From: Microplitis mediator
Taxonomy: Eukaryota; Arthropoda; Insecta; Hymenoptera; Braconidae
Assembly (NCBI RefSeq): GCF_029852145.1
Contig: NC_079978.1
Span: 3,906,001 to 3,970,000, forward strand
Length of the DNA: 64,000 nt
Reading direction: 5' to 3'
Of the stretch, positions 23,558-35,682 are shown in pieces. A program made the position numbers and the translations under genes. Position 1 is the first letter of the stretch. Each line of letters opens with the position of its first letter. The notes below the pieces were generated by a model. That model saw nothing but the letters and a program-made list of their open reading frames with translations. It did no database searches and was not told the origin of the DNA.

Positions 23558-24854
23558 TATAGATCTAAAAAGTTGAAATACCTAGATCTACGAGGATCTT
23601 ATTTACATTTACGTTGAACTTGAAAATGAAATAAATTAAAACTACGTAAAGCAAAATTTTTTTTTTATGGATAAATAAATTCTTTGGGAATTTTAATTTT
23701 TATTAGTGCAAGTAAATACAGAAGTAAAGACAAAAGTTAAAAATAAGAGTAAATAAAAAAAATTTATTCAATAAACAATTAATAATAACGATTATCCAAC
23801 TCTTGAGAAATTTACAGTTTTCAAAATGATGTCGCTAATAAGTACATAAAGTTGACTCTTCATGGAAAAAATTTTTTGTAACCAGAACATAAGATAACTT
23901 ACGGTAACAATTTTTTGCCTTAATATACGGATAACAAAACATTCCTTATGATTACGATGTTATTGTAACTCGAGCGAATTGTTTGTTGCACCTAGCAATG
24001 GTTTGTAACTGCGGAAAAACTGTTGTGTTACAGTAAAAAAAGTGATTTGTTAAAATAACAGAGTAAATTTATAGCACTGACAAAATTTTTGTACTCATAA
24101 CGACGTTCTAATTAGCAAATTGTCTAACTCCATTTCAGAAAATCCTCCTTTTATGTGAAAAAATAAGTAATTGAAAATTTTTTTTTATTTAAAAATTAAT
24201 TCCATATCTAGTATATGTATAATATTTTTGTCTGGGTTACTCGAATAATTTTTTCGGACTTTTACTATCTAGAAAGTGCACAGAATCACCTCTACTAAAA
24301 AATATTAAGTTAGACAATTTGCTAATTAAAACATCGATAAGCTAAAGTTACTTAGGGTAACAAATTAGCACGTCTCCATTGTCGGCGGCAACAGCTATTT
24401 TGACAGAGAATCTATCGCTTTCCATACTTGCTAATATAATTTTTCTAGTGGAGGGGGTTTTATTTAACTCATCTGAGAAGTTGTTACCCTGTAATTTCTT
24501 TTTAATATATTTTTCCTACGACTGAGCGATCGGAATTACCATTCACGCCCATTTCCGAGACATTTTTAAAATCATAGCAATTTTATGATTTTTGTCCTGT
24601 AAAATTTCACTTACTTATTCATAATTTTCATAGTTATCACTTAATTTTTCACTTATTTATTCATAATTTAGATAGTTATCAATCGGAAAAAGTAGTATAC
24701 TTCTATCAGGAGTACAATTCTAATTGTGTATGTTCTTAACAATGGAAATTTACAAATTAATTAACAAGAACATCTATCATCTATTTATATCGACGGATTT
24801 TATTGATAAAATTTCATCAGTAAACAGCGTTTCGAAAAAATTTAGAAGATCTTC
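23558..24854. other. Gene-free stretch with hairpin
   Basis: No gene. The words TTAGCAAATTGTCTAACT (24,112) and AGTTAGACAATTTGCTAA (24,310) are inverted copies bounding a roughly 215-bp fold-back; a larger one may extend over 23,860-24,490. The right end should hold the 3' UTR of the next desaturase copy. Confidence 0.45.
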
Positions 24855-26696
24855 TTAGTTGATTGATTTCCCGACATAATTTGGATGCGTTCCATCACCT
24901 CTTCTTTTAGCAGTGAGTTTTATTTGTTCAGAACTTGCTTGTCTTAAGTCATAAGCCCAACCAATTTTCGCAAACATATCAATCCAGTCGGTTGTATTAT
25001 TAAAGAAGAAACTTTTAAGTTCAGCTGTTTTGTAATCCCAAGGAAAGGCGTGGTGATAATTATGCCAGCCTTCACCTGCAGCAACAAAACTTACGAATAT
25101 GTTATCTGCTGGCCTTATGTTTCTGTAAGAGAAAATTCAATTGGTCCAGTAATAGTATAATTAAGTAAAATAAATATATATTTGATAATAATTACTTGTC
25201 GTAGCTGTGATATCCAAACATATGAGCGAAACTATTAACCGACCAGGTAACATTCAAACTCCAGGGGTAATGCACAAATATTTGAGCTATTATTGTCCAT
25301 TTCCAGCTGTGGCCAAATATGTAAACGGGAATAACAATCGGAAGTACGGCGGTAAATAGTATCGTAAAAATGACACTGTGTCTGCACTTAGCAAATAAGA
25401 TATTGGTTATCATTTTGTAAAAGTTAAAATTATAAACTGAGCAAAGTGAGACATGATAATTTTCCTATTGAGTTAAATTTTTTCAGCAAATTAATTTAAA
25501 TAGTCTCGTGTAAAAAAATTATTGTTCATAATGAATTTAGATATAAATTTTATCTCGAAACTCAGATCGTGACACAAATATGACATTCATCATTAATTTG
25601 TATCAAGAACATTAATCACGTCAAAATTTTGACTCGGTAAAATTTCAATCCTCGTGATCCGAAGTTCATTCACTAAATTAATTTTACAATCGGAACTGAT
25701 TTACGTAACTCAAGTACTTGATAGAAGAAGTTTATTGGTAATTTCTGAATCGATAAATTTGACAAAAGGTTTAATTTAGTAAAAACTCAGGCAAGTTTCT
25801 TTCGAAGTCATCCCAAGTCCAATTCAAAGACGTAATAAATTCATTTTATAATTGATACTGATTTACTAGACGAAAAGTTGGAGTAAATTCATGATAAAAG
25901 TCATATTTGTGTCACGATCTGAGTTTTGTCATGAAATTCAGATCTAATTTCATTATGAACGTGAATTTTTTTTTTTTTTCTAACGGCTTAGTATAATATT
26001 CAAATAATAATAAAACATAAGAAGTACCTATCGAAAAACTGAACCACTGGATCGTTCAAAATGTCACTCATGTCAATTTGTTTTCCGCGTTAAAATACTT
26101 CTGGTCGTCTTTTCATCACCAACCAGCCCACGTGACTGAATCAAAAACCACGAGTGTTATCATGAGGATCTGCTGGCGTGTCTGTGTATTTGTGGTGAAC
26201 TCTGTGATCTCTCACCCAGTAATGATTACTGTTCTGTAAGCGTAATCAATAATTTAATTTTATGAATTTATCGATCTATTCATTTTTTAAAATATTTATT
26301 ATTAGGAACCAAACTTGCCTGTCCGGCCATGTAGAAAAAAACAGCAAGAATAATTCTAAGCGGAGTTTTCGCCTTGTATGCACGATGTGTCCACAGCCGA
26401 TGAGCCCCAGCGGTTACTCCGAACTTCGCAAATAAAGAAATAATAAATGCTGTATACAATCAAATATAATCATCTTAATAATTAAGCGCTACTTTTAATT
26501 ATAAGTGTACGACTTTTAAATAATTACCAAATATAAATACTCCGAGTTGTTGCCGATACGGAAAAGTAAAAAAGTAATATAAAGACACAAGATGCAAAAC
26601 TGACATTAAAATCACGTTTGTCCAAACCAGTTTTGTTTGAAATTCATACCACATTTTTTTTTTTAATCTACTTTTGTCTTCCAATAACTCCGTCAT
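24855..26696 (-). pseudogene. Acyl-CoA desaturase, copy 3: two nonsense codons in exon 3
   Basis: Exons 26,696-26,528; 26,449-26,319; 26,233-26,028; 25,381-25,196; 25,122-24,855 align with the working copies. Internal exons keep 131/206/186 nt and total length is 320 codons with no frameshift. Exon 3 has TGA where the others have the TGG of the GFWFSH motif, and TAA where copies 2 and 4 have CAA in the motif before RGK. Both changes are single transitions. All histidine boxes and splice sites remain, but translation would stop before the third box. The exon-2 donor is GC (CAG then GCAAGT), as in copy 4. The conserved GGEGW stretch reads AGEGW here. Most likely a recently inactivated duplicate; assembly error or transcript editing is less likely. 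Confidence 0.9.
25520..25965. repeat. Fold-back element in intron 3 of desaturase copy 3
   Basis: TCAGATCGTGACACAAATATGAC (25,563) recurs inverted as GTCATATTTGTGTCACGATC (25,900). The outer arms around ATTGTTCATAATG and CATTATGAACG are also inverted. It is non-coding and accounts for much of this copy's 650-bp intron. Confidence 0.75.
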
Positions 26697-27331
26697 GTTT
26701 AGTTCAAATTTTTGGTCGTAGTTGTAACTGGGAACTAAATTATAAGCTTATTTTAATGTAAAAAATAAAAAAATTTTCCACTCAAAGTACTTCTTTTTTT
26801 ATTTTTAGTGTTTGTATCGTGATCAAATTTATAAAATAATTACATACAATTAAATACTTTCAATAACTATCGGCAAATTAATGTTATGGCGTGTACGATT
26901 ATAATAATAAACTTCCGTATCGTTCGATTACTTAAAATTCACTGATTATATGACCAACTGAAGTTGGTCAAACAATTTTATATCTAGTAGACGGCAACAT
27001 TGGCGATGAATTTAATATTCTAATTCTTTTTAATATTGATGTATCGTGTCATACAATGTATATTCATATATAATCTATTTTATAAAACATTTACAATGTA
27101 AATTTAATTCCTATTAAAAATATTGAATGACAACATGATACTTTGTTGCAAATTTAAAATACGTTTTCTCTTCTGACCGGCGTTAATTTAGATTTTTTGA
27201 ATTAGATGATTGCATTTCGATAATAATTAAAGTCTTGTTAAAAAAAATCTTTTATCATAGATTTATTTTTAAATAGTATATTACTACCCTAGGCCAGAAA
27301 GTTGGATTTTCTGGCGCATGGAATATAGATG
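26697..27331. other. Spacer between desaturase copies 3 and 4
   Basis: AT-rich, without genes. A minus-strand TATAAAA at 26,976-26,982 lies about 280 bp upstream of the copy-3 start codon and could be its old promoter. Confidence 0.4.
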
Positions 27332-27770
27332 CCGAGATTACCTTAATTACTAATTGTTATTTAATAAAAAAAAAAATCAATTCTATAGTTTTACTTTATT
27401 TCAAAAATTTATCAACTAAAAAAAAAAATTTAATTTTTATAAATTTTTAGCGACCAAATTTGCCTCTTACATAGAGAAACGGCCGAAAAATATGAAAAAA
27501 TAATTTTTTCGGAAGTTTCGGCTGGTCCATTTTGCCCCAGGTGTTATGCGTAGGGCTAGAAATGTGGAATTATAATAATTTTTTTTTAATTTGACGATAA
27601 AAATATGAAATCACTTTTTCAAAATTTTGGGCTTGTCCATTTTGCCCCAAATGTCATGCGTAGGGCTAAAAATGCGCAAACATATCGGATTTATAGTAAT
27701 TAGTCGAAAAAAAAAAAATTTTTTTTTTGATCAAAATTTCAGGGGGGCCGCTCTGCCCCACCCTCCCCTA
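27332..27770. repeat. Truncated copy of the TAGGGGAGGGTGGGGCAG element
   Basis: It matches 35,990-36,428 closely, including TTGTCCATTTTGCCCCAAAT and the terminus GCCCCACCCTCCCCTA. The opposite terminus is missing. It lies just downstream of the stop codon of desaturase copy 4. Confidence 0.8.
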
Positions 27771-27816
27771 TTGGCTATTAAGTAATGAATGATTGATTAT
27801 TACTATTATAACACGT

Positions 27817-30447
27817 TTATAATAGTTTAATTGCACGAGTTCCATCACCATTTTTCTCGACATGTTTTTTAACTTGTTCAGGAGTTGCTTGTTTCAAATC
27901 GTAAGCCCAGCCAATTTTAGCGAACATATCGATAATACTAGTTGTATAATTAAAAAATACACTTTTATGTTCGGCAGCTTTGTAATCCCATGGGAAAGCA
28001 TGGTGGAAGTTATGCCATCCTTCACCTCCAGCTACATAACTTACCATAATATTTTCTGCCGGTCCAATATTTCTTTAAAAAAAAAATATATTCATCAAAA
28101 TAAGCCTTTATTAAGCAGGAAAAATTTATATTGAATATCAATTACTTGTCGTAAGGTCGGTATCCATACATGTGAGCAAAACTATTGACCGACCATGTAA
28201 AATTTAAAGTCCACCCATATCGTACAATAAATTGAGCTATTAGAGTCCACTTCCAGCTGTGCCCAAAGAAGTAAATGGGAATAAAAGTTGGAATTACAAA
28301 AGCTAACAGTAACTTGAACATGGCATGGTGTCTGTAATTGATTAATAAGATTTTTTGACATTATTGTTATTATCCTGTATACACTAACTTTGAAAAAGTG
28401 GTTAGTTCGACAAACTTTTACGGAAAAAGGAAAACCATAAAAATTACAGTTCCACATATAGTAACGCTGCGCTTTGAACGGAAAACTGAAAAAACTATAC
28501 TTTCAAAAAAATGTTTTCAGGATTTTACTACCCTGCTTAAAAAAAAAGTAGATTTTCATAATTGTATATATAAAGCTTATACTGAAGACTACAGCACTTT
28601 TTAAAAGAACTCATGCATTCTCATAAAAACTCTATGAGAATTCAAGAGAATCTGTTGGATTCTGTGAGATTTTTCAATAGGGTAAAATAGTGTACGAAAG
28701 CGAATTTTATCTAATAAAATTATTATTTGAAAGTGTAATTCGTAAAGAATTCTGTTAAATGATTCAAGTTGTCTATTTGAAGTGCCGTGCACGCGTTAGT
28801 GCATAACATGTTAGTACATGAAACTGTAATTTCACTCGTTTTTAAACTTCCCGCTAAGAAAATCGACGATTTTCGAAAAAATTGGGAAGTTATTGTTTTT
28901 ACCCCGATTTGCGAAAATCGAAATTTCATCGGATGTCGAGGTTTTGAGGTCCTAGAAAGCTATTTTGACTATTTTCAGAATGATGTCCGAATGTCTGTAT
29001 GTATGTATGTGTGTGACCGGTCTATAACTTTTTAACTAATGAACCGATTTGGATAGCTAAGGCGGCAATCGAAAGAGCTTGTAGGCCATCAACTCTTCTG
29101 AGAATTTCAGATCATTTGATGAAGTAGACTCAAAAATATTGGCGAATTACGGAAAAAAAAATTTTTTTTTTTTTAGTTTTTTATTGATTTCTCAGAAACA
29201 ACTCAAACGATCGACTTCAAAATCTAATCAGCTCTAGAACTCAATAAAACACGTCGATTGCCGCCTCAACCATCAAAATCGGTTCATTCGTTCGTGAGAT
29301 ATCGTGGGAGAAAGAAATGCTAAAAACGGTTTTTTTCGAAATCAATGGGATAAAAAAGTATTTTCGAGCTCGAAGAGCTCGAAAATGTATTGACAACAAA
29401 GTTTTCGAGCTCAAGGAGCTTGATTGGGCTCATCTTCGAACTCAGTCAAGATAATTGTCCAATAAAAAAGTGTATAAAATTTCATGAAGATCCATCAAGG
29501 ATTGCGGACGCTATTGTGATGATAAAGCGCGCTATATCGTATCGATATACACACATATACATAAACTTTTTAGTGGATGGTATTTTTTGTCTCTATTCGG
29601 TAAAATAAGGCATATGGCGGCAAAATTCTTTGATAATTCCATCACGAGATCCATTGCAATAATCCGATATCCAAAGAAAACTCCCAAAAGAAGAAAAAAA
29701 ACTTTAAAAGTACCCATCAAAGAATTGGACAACTGGATCGTTCAAAATGTCACTCATGTCAATTCCTTTACCGCGTTGAATAACTTCTGGTCGTTTTTTT
29801 AACATCAACCAGCCCATGTGACTGAACCAAAAACCACGATTGCTATCATGAGGATCTGCTGGCGTCTCAGAATACTTGTGATGAACTCTGTGGTCTCTCA
29901 CCCAGTTAAAAATACTATTCTGTTAATCCAATCAATAATATAAATCATTTAATTTATCGATCTATTCATTTTTTAAATATTTATAATTAGGAACTGAACT
30001 TGCCTGCCCGGCCATGTAGAAGAAAACAGCAAGAATAATTCTAAGAGGCGTCTTTGCTTTGTATGCACGATGTGTCCACATCCGATGAGCCCCAGCGGTT
30101 ACTCCGATTGTTATTGGGATTGCCAGACATAATCCTGTATACAATCAAACATAATTATCTTAAACATTAAGCATAATTTCTTATTTTAAATGGATAATAA
30201 CCAACTAATTACCCCAAAAGAACACTTTGAATTGTTGCCAATACGGAAAACTCAAAGTCCAATAAACAGCTAAAGTTTCAAAAATTACTAAAAATATCGC
30301 ATTGTGCCAAATGATTTTTGTTTCAAACTCATACCACGGTTTTTTTCTTAGTCTTTTTGTATTTTCTACTGATTCAATCATGTTTTCACTTTCTATCGAG
30401 ACTTTACTTTCAGTTTGTACCTGAGAACTCGCAAAATTGGACAGCAT
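27817..30447 (-). CDS. Acyl-CoA delta-9-type desaturase, copy 4
   Basis: Exons 30,447-30,213; 30,134-30,004; 29,919-29,714; 28,331-28,146; 28,072-27,817 give 337 residues with no stop. Histidine boxes read HRMWTH, HRVHH and HNFHH, and NSFAH is kept. Intron 2 uses a GC donor (CAG then GCAAGT); the 131-nt exon 2 confirms that boundary. Intron 3 has expanded to 1.38 kb through dispersed-repeat insertion. At the exon-3/4 junction the codon is Gly (GG|A) where copies 1, 2, 3 and 6 have Arg (AG|A). The C-terminus differs from the other copies (ends AIKLL). Exon 2 and the shared GC donor make copy 3 its closest relative. The product should be an ER acyl-CoA desaturase; whether it is active is not shown by sequence. 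Confidence 0.92.
28840..29480. repeat. Dispersed repeat in desaturase copy-4 intron 3
   Basis: It contains TGTCCGAATGTCTGTATGTA, GAACCGATTTGGATAGCTAA and a palindromic TTTTCGAGCTCGAAGAGCTC. The same blocks recur inverted at 33,900-35,110 and in part at 30,880-31,160, 44,920-45,150 and 19,020-19,330. No complete coding frame and no clear termini are seen. Confidence 0.7.
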
Positions 30448-31822
30448 TCTCAGTTAAGAAACGGAAACGTCTATAAATTTACTTCTTCACTGTTTATAAT
30501 TGAAAAAACTTATCAAGCTATTAAGTTTATAAATTATATTTCAAATAGTTATTGAGATATACATATTATAATGCTTAGTATATTATAACAAAACTTCAGT
30601 ATCTTTCTTACAAAGTATTTGTCTCGTTACATAAAATTAACTGAAGGAAAATATTCGACGGTCTATCGAATTTATATTTAGGATACGGGATGTTGACGTA
30701 TGATTCGATACAATGTGTTTTCATAAATAAATATGTAAATATCATTTCTATGACTGCAAATTAACTACAATGAAGAACAATGTTGCAATGTTATTGACGT
30801 TTTTTTATTATTTCATTTCATTTGTCAGTACACCAAGAAATAACTATGGTAATTTTAGTAGCTAAACAGAGGGAAGTTTTGGGGCTGACCCGTAGGATCA
30901 ACTATTTTCCAGGTAGTCATTTTCGAGAAATTTTAAGAAAATTAAAAAACAAAGTTTTCTTTTATTCGTATTTTTCACTTCCAAGTTATAGAGAGCTTAC
31001 ACACATGCATACACGCGGACATCATCTTGAAAAAAGTCAGAATAGCTTCCTAGGACCTCAAAATGTCGTCATCTTACGAAAATGAGATGTTTAAATTCGG
31101 GGTAAAAACACTAACTTCTCGAATTTTTCGGAAACGTCAGTTTTCATAGCAGGAAGTTGAGAAAAAAATTTTTTTTAAAAGTTATTTTGGTAGATTATCA
31201 TCCTCCTTTTATTAAATTTGATAAATGCTTACAATAATTTAATAGTATATTGTGTGACAAGGGATGAAACAAGACGATTTCAGACTAGGGTGAGGTTGGC
31301 TTCTCGAGCCACAGGCGAGGACTGACATCACCCGCAGCCCGAAATCGTGTTTTATCCTGAGTCACACACTATATTTTTCATGATTATCTGCATCGGAACT
31401 TCAAGATTTAGTGTCAGCAGCCAGTAAGAAACAAGTTAATTTCAAGCGGATGATACGGAAAACTGTTAGAGAATGAGATATCTGTGATTTACAGTCACTT
31501 TTTAAATAGTAAATAATACAAAAATATTATTTTCACTCATTTTTTATCAATTCTATTTGGTTAATTGAAACTGTCACTTAAAAAATGAAATGAGTAAGCT
31601 GAAGTGACAAGTTAACAAATGAGAGTAATAAAGCTGCAAATGAACATTAAATATAACTGACACCGGGAAGAAACACGCATGTTTCTGCCCGCTGTATGAA
31701 GGTATTTTTGAATTACAAATTCGCTAGCAGTTGTTTGCAGCATCGGCTTGAAATTAGCTTGTTTCGACGGACTGTAGAGACACTGAAACTTCAAGTTTCG
31801 ATACTGGTATCATGAAAATAAT
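30448..31822. other. Spacer between desaturase copies 4 and 5, mostly repeat DNA
   Basis: 30,880-31,160 matches the dispersed repeat of copy-4 intron 3. 31,250-31,380 has an inverted counterpart at about 15,730-15,785. I see no supported exon in 31,400-31,800. Confidence 0.5.
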
Positions 31823-33287
31823 TTATTGGTGAACTTTGAATTGATAAACTCGATGAGTTCCATCTCCTCTTCTTTCAACGGTTCGCTTTATATGCTCAGT
31901 AGATACTTGACGTAAATCATACGCCCAGCCAATTTTGGCGAACATGTCGATCCAATCTGTCGTAGTATTGAAGACCATACTTTTTGATTCCGCGGCTTTG
32001 TAGTCCCACGGAAAGACATGGTGATAATTATGCCAGCCTTCACCTCCAGCAAAATAACTTACCCAGACATTCTCCGCCGGTGCCATATTTCTTAAATAAA
32101 CAATTTCATTATTTCAATGATTTTTAGCTTTATATCAGTAAAATTAAAACTTAAAATATCAACTACTTGTCATAGCTATGGTATCCGAACATATGAGCAA
32201 AACTATTGACAGACCACGTGAAATTTAAAACCAACGGGTAGCGAATGAACACTTGGGATATGAATGACCATTTCAAGCTTTGATTGAAGAAATAAACAGG
32301 TATGAAGACTGGGATCACGAAAGTCAGTAGTGTGTTGAGTACAATAAAGTTTCTGTATCAAATAAATGAAAATATTTATTATTCTTTCGAGACTATAATC
32401 ACCGAGCTTGTAAAAATATCAATTAAGAATCGTTTGATCATAATACCCGTCAAAAAATTGAACAACTGGATCATTGAGAATGTCACTCATATCGATTTCT
32501 TTACCATATTTACGGACTTCCGGTCGTTTTTTTAACATCAACCACCCGACATGACTGAACCAAAAACCGCGATTAGTATCATGAGGATCTGCAAGCGTCT
32601 CTGTGTATTTGTGATGAAGCCTGTGATCCCTTACCCAGTTATAAATCCTGTTCTACCATCATAATTAACAATTAATTTATTTATACGTATTTATATTACT
32701 ACGAATGATATTATACGCACTTGTCCAGCAGTATAATACATGGCAGCTAAAATAATTTTAAGTGGTGTCTTGGCTTTGTACGCCCGATGAGTCCAAAGTC
32801 GATGAACACCACCTGTTATTCCCAGTCCTGACCATGTTCCTACAACGAATCCTATAAATAATTGTTACATAAACATCTTGAATAAAAATATAAAATAAAA
32901 AACACACAGAAAAAAAAATTTCTAGGCGTAAAAAATATTTTGCATTATGAATTGAAGATTAAAATTTTTTCTCGCTCCGAGAATATTTTAGTTTTTAGTT
33001 TATGATGCAAACAAATTCTTGAGCCATGTGAAAATTTCCTTGGGGTGAGTAAAAATTTTTAGCGCCTATATATCCTTTTTTTCTGTGCAATAATATATTT
33101 GCTAAGTAGTTTTACCCCATACAAATAAAATTTTTCGGTCTAAATACGGAAAGGTAAAAGTACAGTACAATGATATTGCGTGTAGGCCTATTATAAAAAT
33201 AGCATTTTTCCAAAGTATTTCTGTTTCAAACTCATACCACTTTTTCTTTCTCAATTCTTCGTGAGAACTCAATACTTCAGACTGCAT
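31823..33287 (-). CDS. Acyl-CoA delta-9-type desaturase, copy 5
   Basis: Exons 33,287-33,116; 32,851-32,721; 32,652-32,447; 32,352-32,167; 32,090-31,823 give 320 residues, the shortest open copy because exon 1 codes for a brief cytosolic N-terminus. The boxes HRLWTH, HRLHH and HNYHH, and NSFAH, are intact. Residue QRG before the KGID motif reads KYG here. The exon-3/4 codon is Gly, as in copy 4. A 40-nt stretch of exon 4 is virtually identical to copy 1 (see findings). Intron 1 contains a 185-bp MITE. A minus-strand TATATAA lies about 150 bp upstream. Expected role as for the other copies. Confidence 0.94.
32903..33087. repeat. 185-bp MITE with ACACAGAAAAAAA ends, in desaturase copy-5 intron 1
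   Basis: Left end CACACAGAAAAAAAAATTTC then TAGGCG; right end AGCGCC then CTTTTTTTCTGTG. A sister copy (GGCGC words, same termini) lies at 46,417-46,594 in the receptor gene. Confidence 0.75.
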
Positions 33288-33899
33288 CGCAAATTCAAAT
33301 TTAATTTATTTTAAACTTTGGTTTGAAATTGCAACAGAATCTTTACTCATCTTTTGATAACTTTAAACTTGCCGCAATTTAATTGATACCGCTTTTAAAA
33401 TTTAACTAATAATAAATTTTCAAGTACTCACAGGCGAGGTTATATAGCTCGAATGCTATAAAATTGACGGATAATAATTAATTTCTACTATGATTTATAA
33501 TACAAATAAATAAAATTTGAACTTTCAGGTAATAATTCAAACTTATATTGTCTTTCGTGAGACATTAATTATTTTTTTTTAGATTATAGAAATGATTAAT
33601 TGTTTTTTAATGTATACGATAATTATTTCATAAAAATAGTATAAATATACATGAAACTTTCAATTGAAATGATATAAAATACAGTTTTTCCTGCTGTATA
33701 ATTTATCATTCTCATAAATTATTTATTGTTATGTGCATTGTTTTTTTTAATTTTAAAATTAAATTGGCAATTATAACAGTTTAGTCAAACAAGTAAAAAA
33801 ATCATCAGTTGAATTGATATTTTTTTAATTCTCCCCTGGAAAATAAAAAGTTTTCAAAATATAAAGAACTCATTTTTTTCAGTCTGATTTTCGAAAATC
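33288..33899. other. Upstream region of desaturase copy 5
   Basis: Apart from the TATA-like motif, no gene or repeat is recognised. The sequence is AT-rich. Confidence 0.4.
33440..33446 (-). promoter_or_regulatory. Possible TATA box of desaturase copy 5
   Basis: TATATAA on the minus strand, about 150 bp from the start codon, inside a less AT-rich context (GAGC before it and CCTCGCC after it), which makes it more convincing than a random AT run. Confidence 0.4.
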
Positions 33900-34846
33900 G
33901 AGTTTTCCACATTACTGGACGTATTAAGGGCATTCTCAAACAGCCCCCCTCCCCCAAAATTTTTTAAATATCCAATAATTTTCAACTGTCATAACTGGAC
34001 TAAAATTTTACTAATTAATTAAAATAAATTGAAGCATTAGTTGAAAAAGTACAACATAGTGGCAATTTTACCAAGATATAGAATTTAAAAAAAAAATCGG
34101 TCTGTCAGTTGACCCTGCGGGCCAGCCCCAAAACTTCCTGCTGTTTTCGAGCTCGTTGAGCTCGAAAACATTATTGTGAATACATTTTCGAGCTCGAAAA
34201 TACTTTTGTATGCCATTGTTTTCTAAAAAAACATTTTTTAGCATTTCTTTATCCCACGATATCTCGTGGAAGAATTAACCGATTTTGATGGTTGAGGCGG
34301 CAATCGACGCGTTTTATTAAGTTCTAGAGCTGATTAGATTTAAAAATCAAATGATTCAATTTTTCTGTAGATATCTGAAAAAAAACGTTTTTCACTATTT
34401 TTTAAATCAACGATATCTCGTAAACGAATTGACCGATTAAGACGACTGAGGTGGCAATCGACGTGTTTTATTGAGCTCTAGAGCTGATAAAATTTTAGAA
34501 ATGATTGGTTTAGTCGTTTCGACGATATTTGCAAAAAACTGTTTTTTACTGTTTCTTTCGTCGACGATATCTTTTGAACGGATAATCTGATTGAGACGTT
34601 CTTGGTGGCAATCGAAAGCTTTTATCGAGTTCTAGAGCTGATTAGATTTTGGAATTGATCGATTCGACAGTTTTCAAAATATCAAAAAAAAATTTTTTTT
34701 TTTTCGTATTTCTTAAATATCTCAGAGTTCATTTGACTAAATGGTCTAAAATTTTTTTGAAAATCTAAGTTCAAAAGATATCTTTCGAATGCCACAAAAA
34801 CCATCTAAATCGGTTCATTCATCAAAAAGATATGAGAGGCTTACAT

Positions 34847-34942
<96 letters not shown>

Positions 34943-35110
34943 CCATACACACACATACATACATACATACAGACATCGCTCTGAAAATGTCAGAATAGCA
35001 TCCTAGCACCTTCAAATGTCGACATATGATGAAAACCCGGTTTTCGAAAATCGGAGTGAAACCAATAACTTCCCGAATTTTGTGAAAATCGTCGATTTTC
35101 TCAGTGGGAA
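33900..35110. repeat. Dispersed repeat (inverted relative to 28,840) with long CA microsatellite
   Basis: It contains ATCGACGCGTTTTATTAAGT-type blocks repeated with variation about every 120-150 bp, TTTTCGAGCTCGTTGAGCTC palindromes, and ends with CATACAGACATCGCTCTGA then AAATCGTCGATTTTC. These are the same blocks as in desaturase copy-4 intron 3, in the opposite orientation. Confidence 0.7.
34849..34940. repeat. (CA)n microsatellite
   Basis: About 90 nt of uninterrupted CA dinucleotides, followed by imperfect CACATACATACATACA. It lies inside a dispersed repeat. Open frames through it are artefacts. Confidence 0.95.
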
Positions 35111-35224
35111 GTTAAAAATTACTTACAGTTGTTATCGATTAGAAGTTAAAAAAAATTTAATAAATAAATTTTAGCATACAAAATTTGAAAGTTAGAATTC
35201 CGAATTGACTCCCAATTTTTTACA

Positions 35225-35672
35225 GTACTGACCTAGCAGACCTGATTTACCGTTAAATAAATTTACAGTAAAATACGGTAAATCTACCGTAAAAATTCGG
35301 GTGAATTTACCGTAATTTGCGGTAGATGGGTAAATTACGGTGGGTTTCCCGTAAATCACGATGGGTGTACCGTAAACTACGGTGGTTTTAAAAGTGAGGG
35401 TACAATACGATAATTTCACAAAGATATGATTGAAAAATCCATCGTAAAATATTAACAATGAATCACAGAACGCCAAATCTTTTGTAGAATGCGGTAAATC
35501 TGCCGTAAATTACGATAAGTCGGTATTTTTACGGTGGATTACCAAATTACCGTATCTTACGGCGAATTACCGTATTTTACAGTGGATCAACGTAAATTAC
35601 GGTAAACCCACCGTAATTTACGGTAAATCGGTATTTACGGCGGATTACCGTAATTTACCGTAATTTGACTCC
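35225..35672. repeat. Fold-back rich in TTTACGGTAAAT words
   Basis: More than a dozen copies of TTACCGTAA/TTACGGTAA and variants in both orientations, arranged as a long imperfect palindrome. It abuts the 750-bp TIR element that starts at 35,683. It is non-coding. Confidence 0.8.
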
Positions 35673-35682
35673 GTTAGGGGTG

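Noticed and set aside
24855..26696. Copy 3 as a working desaturase
   Set aside because: Two separate in-frame nonsense codons in exon 3 cannot be removed by moving splice sites without breaking the conserved 206-nt exon and the second histidine region.
28182..28457. 91-codon minus-strand open frame in desaturase copy 4
   Set aside because: It overlaps the true exon 4 (28,146-28,331) in a different frame; the true frame gives the conserved NSFAH motif.
34789..35015. Open frames of poly-Thr-His or poly-Cys-Val on both strands
   Set aside because: They read through a (CA)n microsatellite and have no other support.
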